The notes beneath the pieces are model-generated. The model saw only the letters and a program-made list of their open reading frames with translations, did not search any database and was not told where the DNA came from. The translations under genes and the position numbers were made by a program. A stretch of DNA of 64,000 nt from Candidatus Thorarchaeota archaeon (GTDB lineage: Archaea; Asgardarchaeota; Thorarchaeia; Thorarchaeales; Thorarchaeaceae), in assembly GCA_011365025.1 (NCBI GenBank), contig RDOF01000012.1:1-64000 (forward strand), read 5' to 3'. Position 1 is the stretch's first letter. Each line of letters opens with the position of its first letter. This document shows positions 51,401-60,300 of this stretch, one piece after another.

Positions 51401-53928
51401 AAGACGCCGTCGTTTCAATGATAGTCCAGTACACCCAAGGCGGGGAACAAATCAATAATCCCTTTGGGTTCTACTATGATGGGCCCAACAGCAAGTATAG
51501 GATGTTCACAGAGGCGATTTGGCCGATTGGAATTGCAAATGTGAGTTTTGGGGTAGACCATCAGTTCTACCACTCGTGGTCCTCGACGATTCTTGGAGGC
51601 CTCACGGTGAGATCCGACCTTGACGTGAAAATATTCCCGGGAGAAGCTGTTCTGCAAGGGGAGGACCAAATCGTTGAAGTTCAGATCCAAGACAATTTGG
51701 GATTCAAGGTCGCTAACGCCGAGGTATTCGTGGATGTAGAGGGATTGGCTATTCCTGCTACCTTTGATGGGAAGAATTACGTTGCAGTTTTCTCCAATGT
51801 CACTTTGCCTACAGGCCCTCATCAGATTATCGCGACCGCCAATCATCCCTTTGCTAATGAGTCGATCAAAACGGTCTCGTTCACTGTTCACACGACAGTA
51901 GACGACCTTATCTACACGGAGAGCTTCCCGAGTTCAATAGCTCAAGGCCAGTACATTTCAGCATGGCTCAACATCACCGACAAATATAGCAATCCCTTCG
52001 TCAACGCCAAGGTCACGATAAGAATAGCCGAACTCTCCGCAATCCTGCCGCAGATTGTGCCAGGATGTTACCTGTATACCGGGACGCTAGATGTCGGGAT
52101 AGGACTCCATAATCTGGAAATCTCCGCAGAGCACGAATTCACATTTGGCGCATTTATTGGAGAAACCCCGCTCGTTGTAACTGGTGACCTCAAACCAATT
52201 GTTGTGATGGACACCATTGTCACAGCAGGGGAGAACTTCGAAATTGATGTGTTTGTCCAGGATAGCCTTAGGCCAGTAATAGCTGGAGCAGAGGTGACCA
52301 TTGAAGTCCACGGGGTTAACTATACCGCGACAATGGATACCGAAAACCCTGCAAGATTTCTGGCGGACCTTCTGGCGGACCTTCCTGTTGGACAGAATTT
52401 CATTACTGTATATGTGAGCGCCGAATACGCATCCGACTGGTCAGCTACATTTCCAATCCTTGTCAAGTCTACTCCCGTTTTGGATGTCTTCTACTCGAAC
52501 AGAATAGTGCAAGGAGAGGCAACTGAAATCAGAATCCAGTTGGAGGATTGGAGAGGTTCTCCTGTAACAGGAGCGACCGTGAACCTGAATATCCGAGCGT
52601 CTACCCGGCTCTTCTCTGACTTTGGTAACGGAACATACGTCATTCTTGTTTCAACAACGGGCTGGAACCCTCTCGAATACAACTTCAGCATCACAGCAAA
52701 TCATCCCTACCTAGAATACCAACCGCCCTATGAAGGAGTAATAACTGTGAGCGGGCTCGTGGAGATCTCGGTGAATACCGCTCCAGACACTCTGGTGGCG
52801 GGAAGCGCGGCAGACATTATTGTCAATGTTCAGGACCTCTATGGCAATCCATTGCCTGGATTGCAGGTGGAGGTTGCCCTGGGGATTCATTCTGTTATGG
52901 CTGAGGAAACTGATTTGGCGGGAGAGTACATTGCACACTTTGCAGTCATTGAAGTCGAACATTGGGGCGACAACTCAATACAGGTAATGGTCAACGGAGA
53001 ATTGGTCGGAGAGAATAGCTTCTCCGAACAGCATTTCGTATCGGCTGCCGTCCCAGACCTCAGCCTAAGCCCTTCCTCCTTGACTGTATTTGGTGCTGGC
53101 TCGTTTCTCATTAGTATCATTGGATTGCTGATCTACTTCAGAATTGCAGCCTCTATGCGAGTGAAGGACAAGTCAGATGAAGGAATGAAGAAGACGGTCC
53201 GCTCAATAGACAGACTATACATGGGATTGGTTACAGGAAGTGGTCTCACACTTGCAGCTTCTTGGAGCGCAGCAGCTGGGGGAGAGTACCTTGCTGCCCT
53301 GGCTCTTGCTGTGCTTCTCCTTGGCATATCTGTGCTGCTCTATGGATTATGGCTCTATCGAGATGCAATGGCTTCTGTCTTTGTGAAGAACACACTCGAC
53401 CGAAGAAGGATGGTGCTCGGACTATGGCACCTCTTCTTTGTTCCAGTGGTAATATGGATGATATTCACATATGGAACGCATGTGGAATGGTTCGATCAGT
53501 ACATTCTTGCTCAATCATTGCAATTCGAAGGCATCAGAATCCCCACAATCATGACTACAATATTTGCTGCATATGTATCTTCAATTCTCATTGTCGTCAT
53601 AAACCTCTACAGGGAGATTGGCAAGGGGATGAAGAGAATTGAGAGAATGATTGAGGCAGACACTCCGGCGGAGATTGTCGAAGAGGAACGCGCATTGATG
53701 ACAGAAAAGTTTGGCTCGTCAATCCGAGTGAAGTTCCTGATGTTCTTGGTCGTGATAGCAGCGACCACTGTAATGTCCATGGATTTCTTGAAGAGCTATT
53801 CTCTGGCAGTCATCATCCTGATACCTGTAGTGTTTCTGGTGGTAATTCCGTTCCTCACCTCAAAGATCTTGCAGGTATTTGGAAAGGCATCGAGCGTGTT
53901 CTCACGTAAGAAGAGCACAGTTGAATGA
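48418..53928 (+). CDS. Giant surface protein: FG-GAP/VCBS propellers, Ig-like domains, C-terminal membrane domain
   Basis: The 1836-residue protein has a signal segment (GIAFYLLMLVAMPMVGGG). FG-GAP/VCBS-type repeats follow, giving a beta-propeller at ~60-460 (DYDNDGNTEFVF, DFNGDTFPDVAV, DVNTDGRVDVV). Next come an Ig-like domain and a second propeller at ~560-960 (DDDGDGLEELFA, DFDGDSKGEFVL). Some six Ig/invasin-like domains (GAEVTIEVHG; GATVNLNIRA) extend to ~1540, and then about seven membrane helices end in a charged tail. AGGAG precedes ATG 48418; ATG 48490 is an alternative. The modules suggest adhesion or sensing on the cell surface; the membrane part has no known family. Confidence 0.85.
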   Translation: MRFRVHGDCTQSSVNQSPFRPTRRMVSGEATSLLRLGIAFYLLMLVAMPMVGGGSSASATPVAVCSPPQSITSQSGDLFQYSLPGSNIQVATGSVLGYHGFAYVVEVEAKLYFFDPVQNATLSIDFPIGDTDYGSGLTGVDYDNDGNTEFVFRDYYDSSHHLILADIDDDTVSVFRISFNLPSVVGVGDFNGDTFPDVAVRNNNVNTDILILDLQHNATLAHWLSNDSQLFAVGRFASATEDSLAIISRWSGSPRRNLTVVDGSGAAIQSLDTGISIEDIATFHHGAGYDEIALVDSSGDLTVRYGNTPGILFNQPIDPLASSNMYVDTGFFNSDGQEDLVVVSRSSETAFFRDGNMGFSIGQTDEVFIFSHKRLGTGYIDQDALSDLAIAHVSGGLGIIRGADRSMAYIEYLIDIRTNIGSYQILLLDVNTDGRVDVVCRVGDMVFIVLSDTSPPELDLQPIKPAHPTILDDYVEISVIVSESTIIEESTLFVKAPGDSIFTEYEMYESHTSSRYYAFVSGLQPGGYLFYIEFRDVFLNVGALGSVSAPLEFEVVGHSVWEVDKTDGIYFGPGSHLLDMGNLSDGSSVLYTLSSDKAGELTLAKYSLDGMLLDNLTIIPTLVEYYEVYAMMLNDDNVTDVLVLAYYYEKPPITEYYAFHGSNLSLIGQGQTTETFKTFRFVEVFDDDGDGLEELFALDEAGERLAKMDSDLSWIGADLPASADNPLGFALLRETGVPIIALARGNLRIELYNGMTLNRYRVLDAEIPTYSSQEFIQLSRYHNSTLGRDLFIAGYTYWDASVPLTRFYIFNEVATSLIGDVEYTIPNENLLKFYPSDSSEIGADGVFIITSGGDLRLATLSSSLSTLWSTAITQASPLSMLVTDFDGDSKGEFVLFTDQDEMLTSVSIEGEIEWAVKIGEVHHPIAVGNIDLGFGTEIAAYPASTRTTTKLIVIRNLDTYYQLDVTAAYQPTDVVQGSLLKANVTVTNIHGEYVEDAVVSMIVQYTQGGEQINNPFGFYYDGPNSKYRMFTEAIWPIGIANVSFGVDHQFYHSWSSTILGGLTVRSDLDVKIFPGEAVLQGEDQIVEVQIQDNLGFKVANAEVFVDVEGLAIPATFDGKNYVAVFSNVTLPTGPHQIIATANHPFANESIKTVSFTVHTTVDDLIYTESFPSSIAQGQYISAWLNITDKYSNPFVNAKVTIRIAELSAILPQIVPGCYLYTGTLDVGIGLHNLEISAEHEFTFGAFIGETPLVVTGDLKPIVVMDTIVTAGENFEIDVFVQDSLRPVIAGAEVTIEVHGVNYTATMDTENPARFLADLLADLPVGQNFITVYVSAEYASDWSATFPILVKSTPVLDVFYSNRIVQGEATEIRIQLEDWRGSPVTGATVNLNIRASTRLFSDFGNGTYVILVSTTGWNPLEYNFSITANHPYLEYQPPYEGVITVSGLVEISVNTAPDTLVAGSAADIIVNVQDLYGNPLPGLQVEVALGIHSVMAEETDLAGEYIAHFAVIEVEHWGDNSIQVMVNGELVGENSFSEQHFVSAAVPDLSLSPSSLTVFGAGSFLISIIGLLIYFRIAASMRVKDKSDEGMKKTVRSIDRLYMGLVTGSGLTLAASWSAAAGGEYLAALALAVLLLGISVLLYGLWLYRDAMASVFVKNTLDRRRMVLGLWHLFFVPVVIWMIFTYGTHVEWFDQYILAQSLQFEGIRIPTIMTTIFAAYVSSILIVVINLYREIGKGMKRIERMIEADTPAEIVEEERALMTEKFGSSIRVKFLMFLVVIAATTVMSMDFLKSYSLAVIILIPVVFLVVIPFLTSKILQVFGKASSVFSRKKSTVE

Positions 53929-53938
53929 AAAATGGGGT

Positions 53939-53958
53939 GATGGCTCATGCGAGCCATC
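53939..53958. terminator. Hairpin between convergent surface-protein genes
   Basis: GATGGCTC (53939-53946) and GAGCCATC (53951-53958) form an 8-bp stem with ATGC loop just past the 1836-aa gene, facing the convergent Zn-ribbon membrane protein gene. No T-run follows. Confidence 0.5.
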
Positions 53959-53982
53959 ATCACCATCCGACACTAGGGACCA

Positions 53983-55578
53983 TTAGTCACCGTCGTCATC
54001 ATATTCGTCAGTTCCTGGAGAAGGTTCATCAACGAGATCTTCAGACACCATTTCGTCTTCTGTTTCTTCATCTTCAGAATCTTCTTCTACATCACTATCG
54101 GCAATTGGTTCCTCTGCTGGCTCCGGTACTTCTTCTGGTTCGGGTATGGATTCATCTACAACGGGAGCCGGTGCTCTTGCTTCTTCAGTATCCTGTACAG
54201 GTGCCTCTTCTGTGATTGGAATGCCCTGATCATCCAGCTCAACGCGCAGCTTCTGAACCTGAGTCTTTCGGGCGAAGTAAAGGGCAACAATGACACCAAG
54301 GGAGAGCGCTCCTCCAACAACCGTTAGGGTTGTTTGGAATTGACTTGCCGAACCGCCTAGCAGCTGCTGCCAAGTGATTATAAGAAAAGCCAGTCCTGCA
54401 ATGTTCATCACGAAACTTCGAAAGGGTGTTTCAACCTTCGTGATTTCAACAACACCCGCATCGACAAATGCAGCTCCAATTACTCCTGCATTGTATTCAT
54501 TTGACTTGGTCTTTTTCGCGATTTTCCTGATTGAGAGAGATTTCTTCTTACCAAGTAGCCGCAGTGCTCCATTTGACTTTTGAACCAGAAGATCCGCATA
54601 GGCTTCTGATGCCTCTTGAATATCTATTTTGCACTTCTGACAAGATGTGGCATCCTTCTTCCATTTCTTGCGGCACTTCGGGCAAATGTCCTTCCTCCAG
54701 GCGTCAGGCGCGATTTCGCGAATGCTTTGGCGAACATTGTAAGCACTGATGCCCTCTGAAGTGCCCTCGTCTTCTTCAACGGCCTCCTTCTTTTTCTTCA
54801 CCTTGACCATACCGGCGACAAGTGAGAAGAGCACTGGCAATGCCCCAAGAACCGTAAGGTCCGGCAGCGATCGAATCTCCCCAGCCTTCTTCTGAATTGA
54901 GCGCACCTTGTGAGCCGTTTGAATACCATCAAAGAGAGACTTGAAGTTCACTGCTGTTCCAACAACTGCACCACCAGTAGCCACAGCGGTTGCGATGCCA
55001 GCAACAGATGTGATTGCATCTAGGAAATCAGTAGGCGGAAGTCTCAGGAAGAAAACCTGCTCTATACTATGACTTGGAGGAGCGCCTAGGTCTTCCCCTT
55101 CGAGCCAATAGTAGAGAATGACTGAAGCTTCGAATTGCCCTGTGATAAGGTCAATCTCAAAGCCAGCGACTGTGGTTTCAAGGTAACTGCCAAGAGCTAG
55201 TTGAGCTGACACTGGAGTGACAGGGGCTTCGGGAGGAATGCTTGTCACGCTCTCATTCAATCCGATAGCCAGCTCGAATACCTTGATGCTCTGGTAGTAG
55301 AAACCAAGGGCGCCGGTAAGATTGGAAATCGCCTGAGTTCCAACAACATCAATGGCAATGTCAATTGTCGTCAGCCCCTCCAGATCAATAAGAATGGGAG
55401 TCGTCTGGTTAGTCTGCGTTATACTGACATCATTCACGGCAATGTAGGCCTGAAGATGCGTGTCACCAAACCAGTCATCGGGGTCTTGAGCAGACGTCAA
55501 CGTTACGCTGCCTACTAACATCAGAGCAATGAACACGGCAAAACCAAGTAGTAACTTCCTTTTTTGAAAGCGTGCCAT
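53983..55578 (-). CDS. Membrane protein with external beta domain, internal Zn ribbon and acidic tail
   Basis: The 531-residue protein has a signal peptide (LLLGFAVFIALMLVGSVTL), an outer beta-rich domain to ~180, and two hydrophobic segments near 195-260. On the inside is a rubredoxin-like Zn ribbon (CPKCRKKWKKDATSCQKC) and a winged-helix-like part (SIRKIAKKTKSNEYNAGVIG). Two more membrane helices follow (~390-440). The last ~75 residues are highly acidic (EEDSEDEETEDEMVSEDLVD). Such outside-inside architecture would fit signal transfer. The family is not recognised. Confidence 0.75.
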   Translation of the reverse strand: MARFQKRKLLLGFAVFIALMLVGSVTLTSAQDPDDWFGDTHLQAYIAVNDVSITQTNQTTPILIDLEGLTTIDIAIDVVGTQAISNLTGALGFYYQSIKVFELAIGLNESVTSIPPEAPVTPVSAQLALGSYLETTVAGFEIDLITGQFEASVILYYWLEGEDLGAPPSHSIEQVFFLRLPPTDFLDAITSVAGIATAVATGGAVVGTAVNFKSLFDGIQTAHKVRSIQKKAGEIRSLPDLTVLGALPVLFSLVAGMVKVKKKKEAVEEDEGTSEGISAYNVRQSIREIAPDAWRKDICPKCRKKWKKDATSCQKCKIDIQEASEAYADLLVQKSNGALRLLGKKKSLSIRKIAKKTKSNEYNAGVIGAAFVDAGVVEITKVETPFRSFVMNIAGLAFLIITWQQLLGGSASQFQTTLTVVGGALSLGVIVALYFARKTQVQKLRVELDDQGIPITEEAPVQDTEEARAPAPVVDESIPEPEEVPEPAEEPIADSDVEEDSEDEETEDEMVSEDLVDEPSPGTDEYDDDGD

Positions 55579-55657
55579 TTCACATATCCTCTCAGGTCTT
55601 TATGATAGGGACAAGTTCTGTGGTTCTGACAGTTGAAAAGCGTTTTTGTTCTGTAAC

Positions 55658-56065
55658 TCAGCTGGGATTCAAAGCGGACCGAGGCATACTTCTCAGCATT
55701 TCTGCAACCTTCATTGCGACTGTCCCCAGCCCCTCGCTCTTTTGCATAAGACCTTTGGCACCGGCCTGTAAAGCCTCTGATATTAGACCAGGATTCACAT
55801 ATGCAGACAAAATGTGAACATTGTTGATTCCGAGTTCGGCAAGTCGCTCGGTACATGTGATTCCATCCATAACAGGCATTTTCAGGTCCATTAGGGTTAT
55901 GTGAGGAATGCAGCCATCCTTGGCCATTTTCTCCGCCATGACAATTGCCTCATATCCATTCTTTGCATGGATGACCTCAAAGTCGTCTATGAACCTGCGG
56001 AGATAGGATTCCATGATTTCCGCTATAGCAAGTTCATCGTCGACAATGAAGATTCTTATGGTCAT
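55658..56065 (-). CDS. Receiver-only response regulator (CheY-like)
   Basis: The 135-residue protein is a single receiver domain: acidic pair D9/D10 (VDDE), phospho-acceptor D60 in MDLKMPVMDG, Ser87 in ILSAY and K109 in LMQKSEG. No output domain is attached. It receives a phosphate from a histidine kinase; none is in the window. AAGGGG lies before the ATG. Confidence 0.92.
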   Translation of the reverse strand: MTIRIFIVDDELAIAEIMESYLRRFIDDFEVIHAKNGYEAIVMAEKMAKDGCIPHITLMDLKMPVMDGITCTERLAELGINNVHILSAYVNPGLISEALQAGAKGLMQKSEGLGTVAMKVAEMLRSMPRSALNPS

Positions 56066-56276
56066 TAGCGGACCCCTTCTCTGATTAGATGGTTTCTGAA
56101 CATATTATATCAATAATCGGGCTTAAGAATTGCTAGGTCCAACAAAATTGGAACTCTGAGGGGAAGAAAGACAGATGGCACCGTCATGGCGAATGTACCT
56201 ATGATTTGCAGTTTGTCTGGTCACGAAGCCTTTTATGATGCATTTGGTGTACGGTATACTTCAAGGTGTTTTTGAA

Positions 56277-57365
56277 ATGGTCTTCAAAAGAATGCCCTTG
56301 GAGATTTGGTTCGATGCATATCAGTACGAGGTAGACTACGATATTGGCGAGAGCGGAATGAAATTCTTCACCCTTCGCGAACTCGATACTGATTTGCAGG
56401 GTGTGGACCTAAGATATGGATATCATGTTGGTCATCCAGATCTCCGGAAATTGATTGCCGACCAATATCAGGGCCGCACCTGGGAAAATGTTGCTGTGAC
56501 AACAGGGGCTAGCGAAGCGAATTTCGCTGTCATTGCACATCTAGTAGGGCATAGGGACCATGTCATCGTTGAACACCCTACATATCCTTCGCTCTACGAA
56601 GTACCCAGGTCTCTTGGTTTAGACCTCTCTTTGTTTAGTCTAAAGTGGAATAATCAATTCAGACCGGATATGAATGCACTTCGCAAGCTTGTAAAACCCA
56701 ATACCAAACTTATCACACTCACGCATCCGAATAACCCAACGGGGTCGGTAATTTCACAGGATGAGCTAAGTGAAGCAATAGAGATTGCGGAGGATGTGGG
56801 GGCCTATCTAATGGTGGATGAAACCTACCGGGATCTTATGTTTGGCAAACCACCGCCCTTGGCTGCGACAATGAGCGAAAACGCAATTAGCTTAACAAGT
56901 ATGTCTAAGGTTTGGGGAGTTCCAGGAATTCGAATAGGATGGGCAGTCGGCGACGAATCCATAGTAGAAGGAATTCGAACTGTGCGAGAGCAAGTCACTA
57001 TCTGCAATTCGTCCCTTGGTGAGGCAATTTCAAAATCCATACTTCGACAGCGCGAGCCGATTCTAAACAGGATAAGGGGGCATATGCTGGAGAACTATTC
57101 GATTGTTAGGCAGTGGATGGATTCTCAGGAGTGGCTAGAATGGATAGAACCTCAGAGTGGAGTAGTTTGTGCTCCAAGACTCAAAAGAGGAGGAAGCACG
57201 GATGAATTGTGTAAACTGCTGGTCACGAAATACAGAACCTTTACTGTTCCATGCTCAACCATGGAGCTAGATGGGCACTTCAGACTGGGATTTGGAGGAG
57301 AAAAGGAAGAACTTGAGAATGGATTGGAACAGCTTGAGAAAGCCCTGAGGGAGCTACATTCCTAA
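56277..57365 (+). CDS. Class I/II PLP-dependent aminotransferase
   Basis: The 362-residue protein (ATG 56277 with AAGGTG upstream) has the fold-type I signatures: YGYHVGHPDLRKLIADQY, TTGASEANF, THPNNPTGS, MVDETYRD and the PLP lysine K211 in SMSKVWGVPGIRIGW. Arg in FRLGFGG should bind the substrate carboxylate. It transaminates an amino acid with a 2-oxo acid; specificity is unknown. A longer frame begins at 56235 but lacks family residues. Confidence 0.9.
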   Translation: MVFKRMPLEIWFDAYQYEVDYDIGESGMKFFTLRELDTDLQGVDLRYGYHVGHPDLRKLIADQYQGRTWENVAVTTGASEANFAVIAHLVGHRDHVIVEHPTYPSLYEVPRSLGLDLSLFSLKWNNQFRPDMNALRKLVKPNTKLITLTHPNNPTGSVISQDELSEAIEIAEDVGAYLMVDETYRDLMFGKPPPLAATMSENAISLTSMSKVWGVPGIRIGWAVGDESIVEGIRTVREQVTICNSSLGEAISKSILRQREPILNRIRGHMLENYSIVRQWMDSQEWLEWIEPQSGVVCAPRLKRGGSTDELCKLLVTKYRTFTVPCSTMELDGHFRLGFGGEKEELENGLEQLEKALRELHS

Positions 57366-57387
57366 ACAGTAGGCTTGGCTCGCCCAG

Positions 57388-60300
57388 CTAGATGAATATC
57401 ATAGTCAAGCCGGAGAGAATAACAAAGGCGGCAATGGAGCATATTAGAGCAAGGAGGATGGCCAAGCGCAAGTAGACTAGCTGAGGACGTTCCGCTTCAA
57501 TCTCTTTCACATAGCGACTAGTGAAGAGCAGCAGCGCGGCCACTGCAAGGGATAGGCTTTGAAGTGGGGAGCCAAGAACGGAGGTATAGGCAAATCCAGT
57601 GAGTGAGAAGAATAGAAATGCGTAGAATAGCTGGCGCGACTTCTGGAAGGTAACCACTGAAGAAACAACGACAGCCGTCAATATTGCGAGGTATAATCCA
57701 GCCAGAAACGAGAAAGGCGGACTGACGGCGAGGTAGGAGAGGAAATAGACTGTGGCACCTGAGTGAAGTCCCAGAAGCAGCCAAAGCGGCTCTCTGTATT
57801 TCTTGTCGAGCCAATTAAAAGCAGTTGAAAGAAGATACAACGTCGTTGATGGAAATATCGATACAAGAACCGCAAGTGAAAAGGCATCTAGAGTGAGTTG
57901 CTCAAAGCCAATGAAATAGAATATCAGGGCAGAGAGAGACAGAGGCATTGGCACCCAGAAAATCTTGGTCCACCTCGGACTCAACTCAAGCTCTCCTTTC
58001 ACCAATAGACCGCTGGAGCAAAACCCTAGTATTGCGACAAAAACTGAAAGATAGGGATGTCCTATATCAAAGAGAAGTGTAACGATTGAGATTCCTAGCC
58101 CTACGATAGAAAGCATGCCACTAAAGATGCCAAATGAGCTCTTTACTCGACGTCTAACTATCGCAAGAAGCAGTGAGAACAGACCGAGAATCATCAATGG
58201 TATGCTGAAGTTCGGAACCTCGTAGAAGATGCCGGTGGGAGGAGTGCCAATCAGCTCGCTAAAGAAGGGGCGACTCAGAAGACCAATAACCACAACGAAG
58301 ACCAAGGAGAAGAAGGTCCAAGTGTAGTAGCCAAACTTGCGAAAGATGTCAACAATCAGAGCACCTAGCTTCCTTAGGAATGTGGCGAAGAAACGACCCA
58401 AATCAGCAATATGGTGGAGGAAGGATTTGACCTGCTCCCAGAAAATGGGGACCTCAATTGCAAGAAACAGAAGAAGTGATGGCCATAGAGAACTAAGCAA
58501 TGAAGCTTCAACGAGCCAGAATAGAGTTGTGAATACATATAGGAATAATGTGAAACCCAGCAAAATGAAAATGCGGCGTCCTAAAGAGGATTTGCGATAA
58601 GCATATGAAAGCAACCCAAGGCAGACCATCGAAATGCTTGCGCTTAGCAGAACAGCGTTTTCGATCAAGATTATGGAAACCATCGATTCAGGCAGTAGAT
58701 AGGAAAGGAGCATTCCGTTGATACCTATTGCAAGTGCTCCCAGACTGGGGTATTGTAGACGATCTGAAACCGATTCATCCAGAACCAAGCCCTCCAATGA
58801 ATAGATTCCCCCGACTACCAGGAAGAACGCCGAAAGCAGAACAAGCGCACTCCTGATGTTGAATCCTAGAAGAAGAGGACTAATCTCAAACAATGAGAGA
58901 AACCATACGACCAAGATGCCAATGACTAAAGGCACCGCCAATGCAAAGGACGCAATGTTCCTTTCCACAAAATTCGCAATACCTCGAATCACTTCAACGA
59001 AAGCATCTAGAAGCCGCCCAAACTGAATACTAGCCCAAGTCAGGGCTGCAATAGAAGCTGCAAGCGTAAGCGGTAAGCTAACTGCATATACGACAAGGAT
59101 GACCAATGTGATCAAGACAGGGGGGTCAATTAATGGGACTCCAAAGAACCAAACAATTATTGCTAGAGATGCCGCAAAGGCCAACAGTGTGGCCGTGAAG
59201 ACCCTCGTTGATCTATCAGGCATTAGGGAGTATAGGAAGAAGAGAGCTAGGCTAGACCCCAGCATCCCCGCTCCAATGGCTAATTCCAGCAATCCGGAGA
59301 GCGAAAGCCCAATCTCTGCCCCAAGAAAACCCCATCCGAGAACGCTTGGAATCCAATGGATGTGGAATCTTCGTTCGCTCTTGAGTATACCAGTCCTTCC
59401 TTCTGCATACGCAATAACAGGAGTAGCAAAGAGGGAATAGCTACTAAACGCTGTACCGGCTGTAAGCAATAAGGAAGGAGGCAGTGGCATCATGAATACA
59501 TCCCATGCAGTAAGCAAACATGATAGGGGGATACATGCAATCACTGAAACAGAAGTCCATATTCCTCTGAACTCATCCCACTCTAATACGCCAAGGGCAG
59601 GAAACAGGATAGATGTCAAAGGAATTAGGCTAGCGCCGACAAGAGCAATCATTTGAGACAACTGCAGAACCGAAAGCGAAGCCCACAGCCAGATGGCTTC
59701 AAGCATAGTCAAGAAAGACGCTGCTGTGAAGATTATCGCAAGTCGCCTTGCCTTTATGCCTCTGGGAGTGTATAACGCACCTGCTGAAAGAATGAAGGCA
59801 GAGGTTGTAAGAAGCAACAACACTGCTTCGACCCCGCTAGCCACTAGCATCCATGTGAAACCAGCAATTCCAGCCGCTAGAATGACAAAAACATACCAAC
59901 TCGAACGTGTGTAGGGGCCTCTCATTGACTGAAACAAGAAGAATGGTGCTGTAACGAATAATGCAACATAGACCGAAGTGATTAATGGCTGCTGAAAAGT
60001 AGTCCACAGTAATGTGAAGATGAGAAGTGAGATTTGCAAAGAGATCGCAAAGGAAAGCAGGTATTTCTGGAGGGGAGTCAAGGAACCACTGAGCGACAAG
60101 TAGAAGGTCAGCGAGGCAACGAGTACAGATAGAATCAGGAGACTCTCTAAGGTAACCGCAATGCTCAGGGCAATTAGCAGCTGTGATAATGAGAAGAAAA
60201 CAATGCCGCAGATTAAGCATGCTCGAACTAGTGCATAGGCATTCAGGCTCCGTGTCCTGATGAAGGCGAATTTCTCCTCAAATACAAGGAGCTCGAGTAA

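Noticed and set aside
53925..54215. 96-codon plus-strand frame rich in His and Leu
   Set aside because: It is the complement of the acidic tail of the 531-residue membrane protein and includes a terminator-like hairpin.
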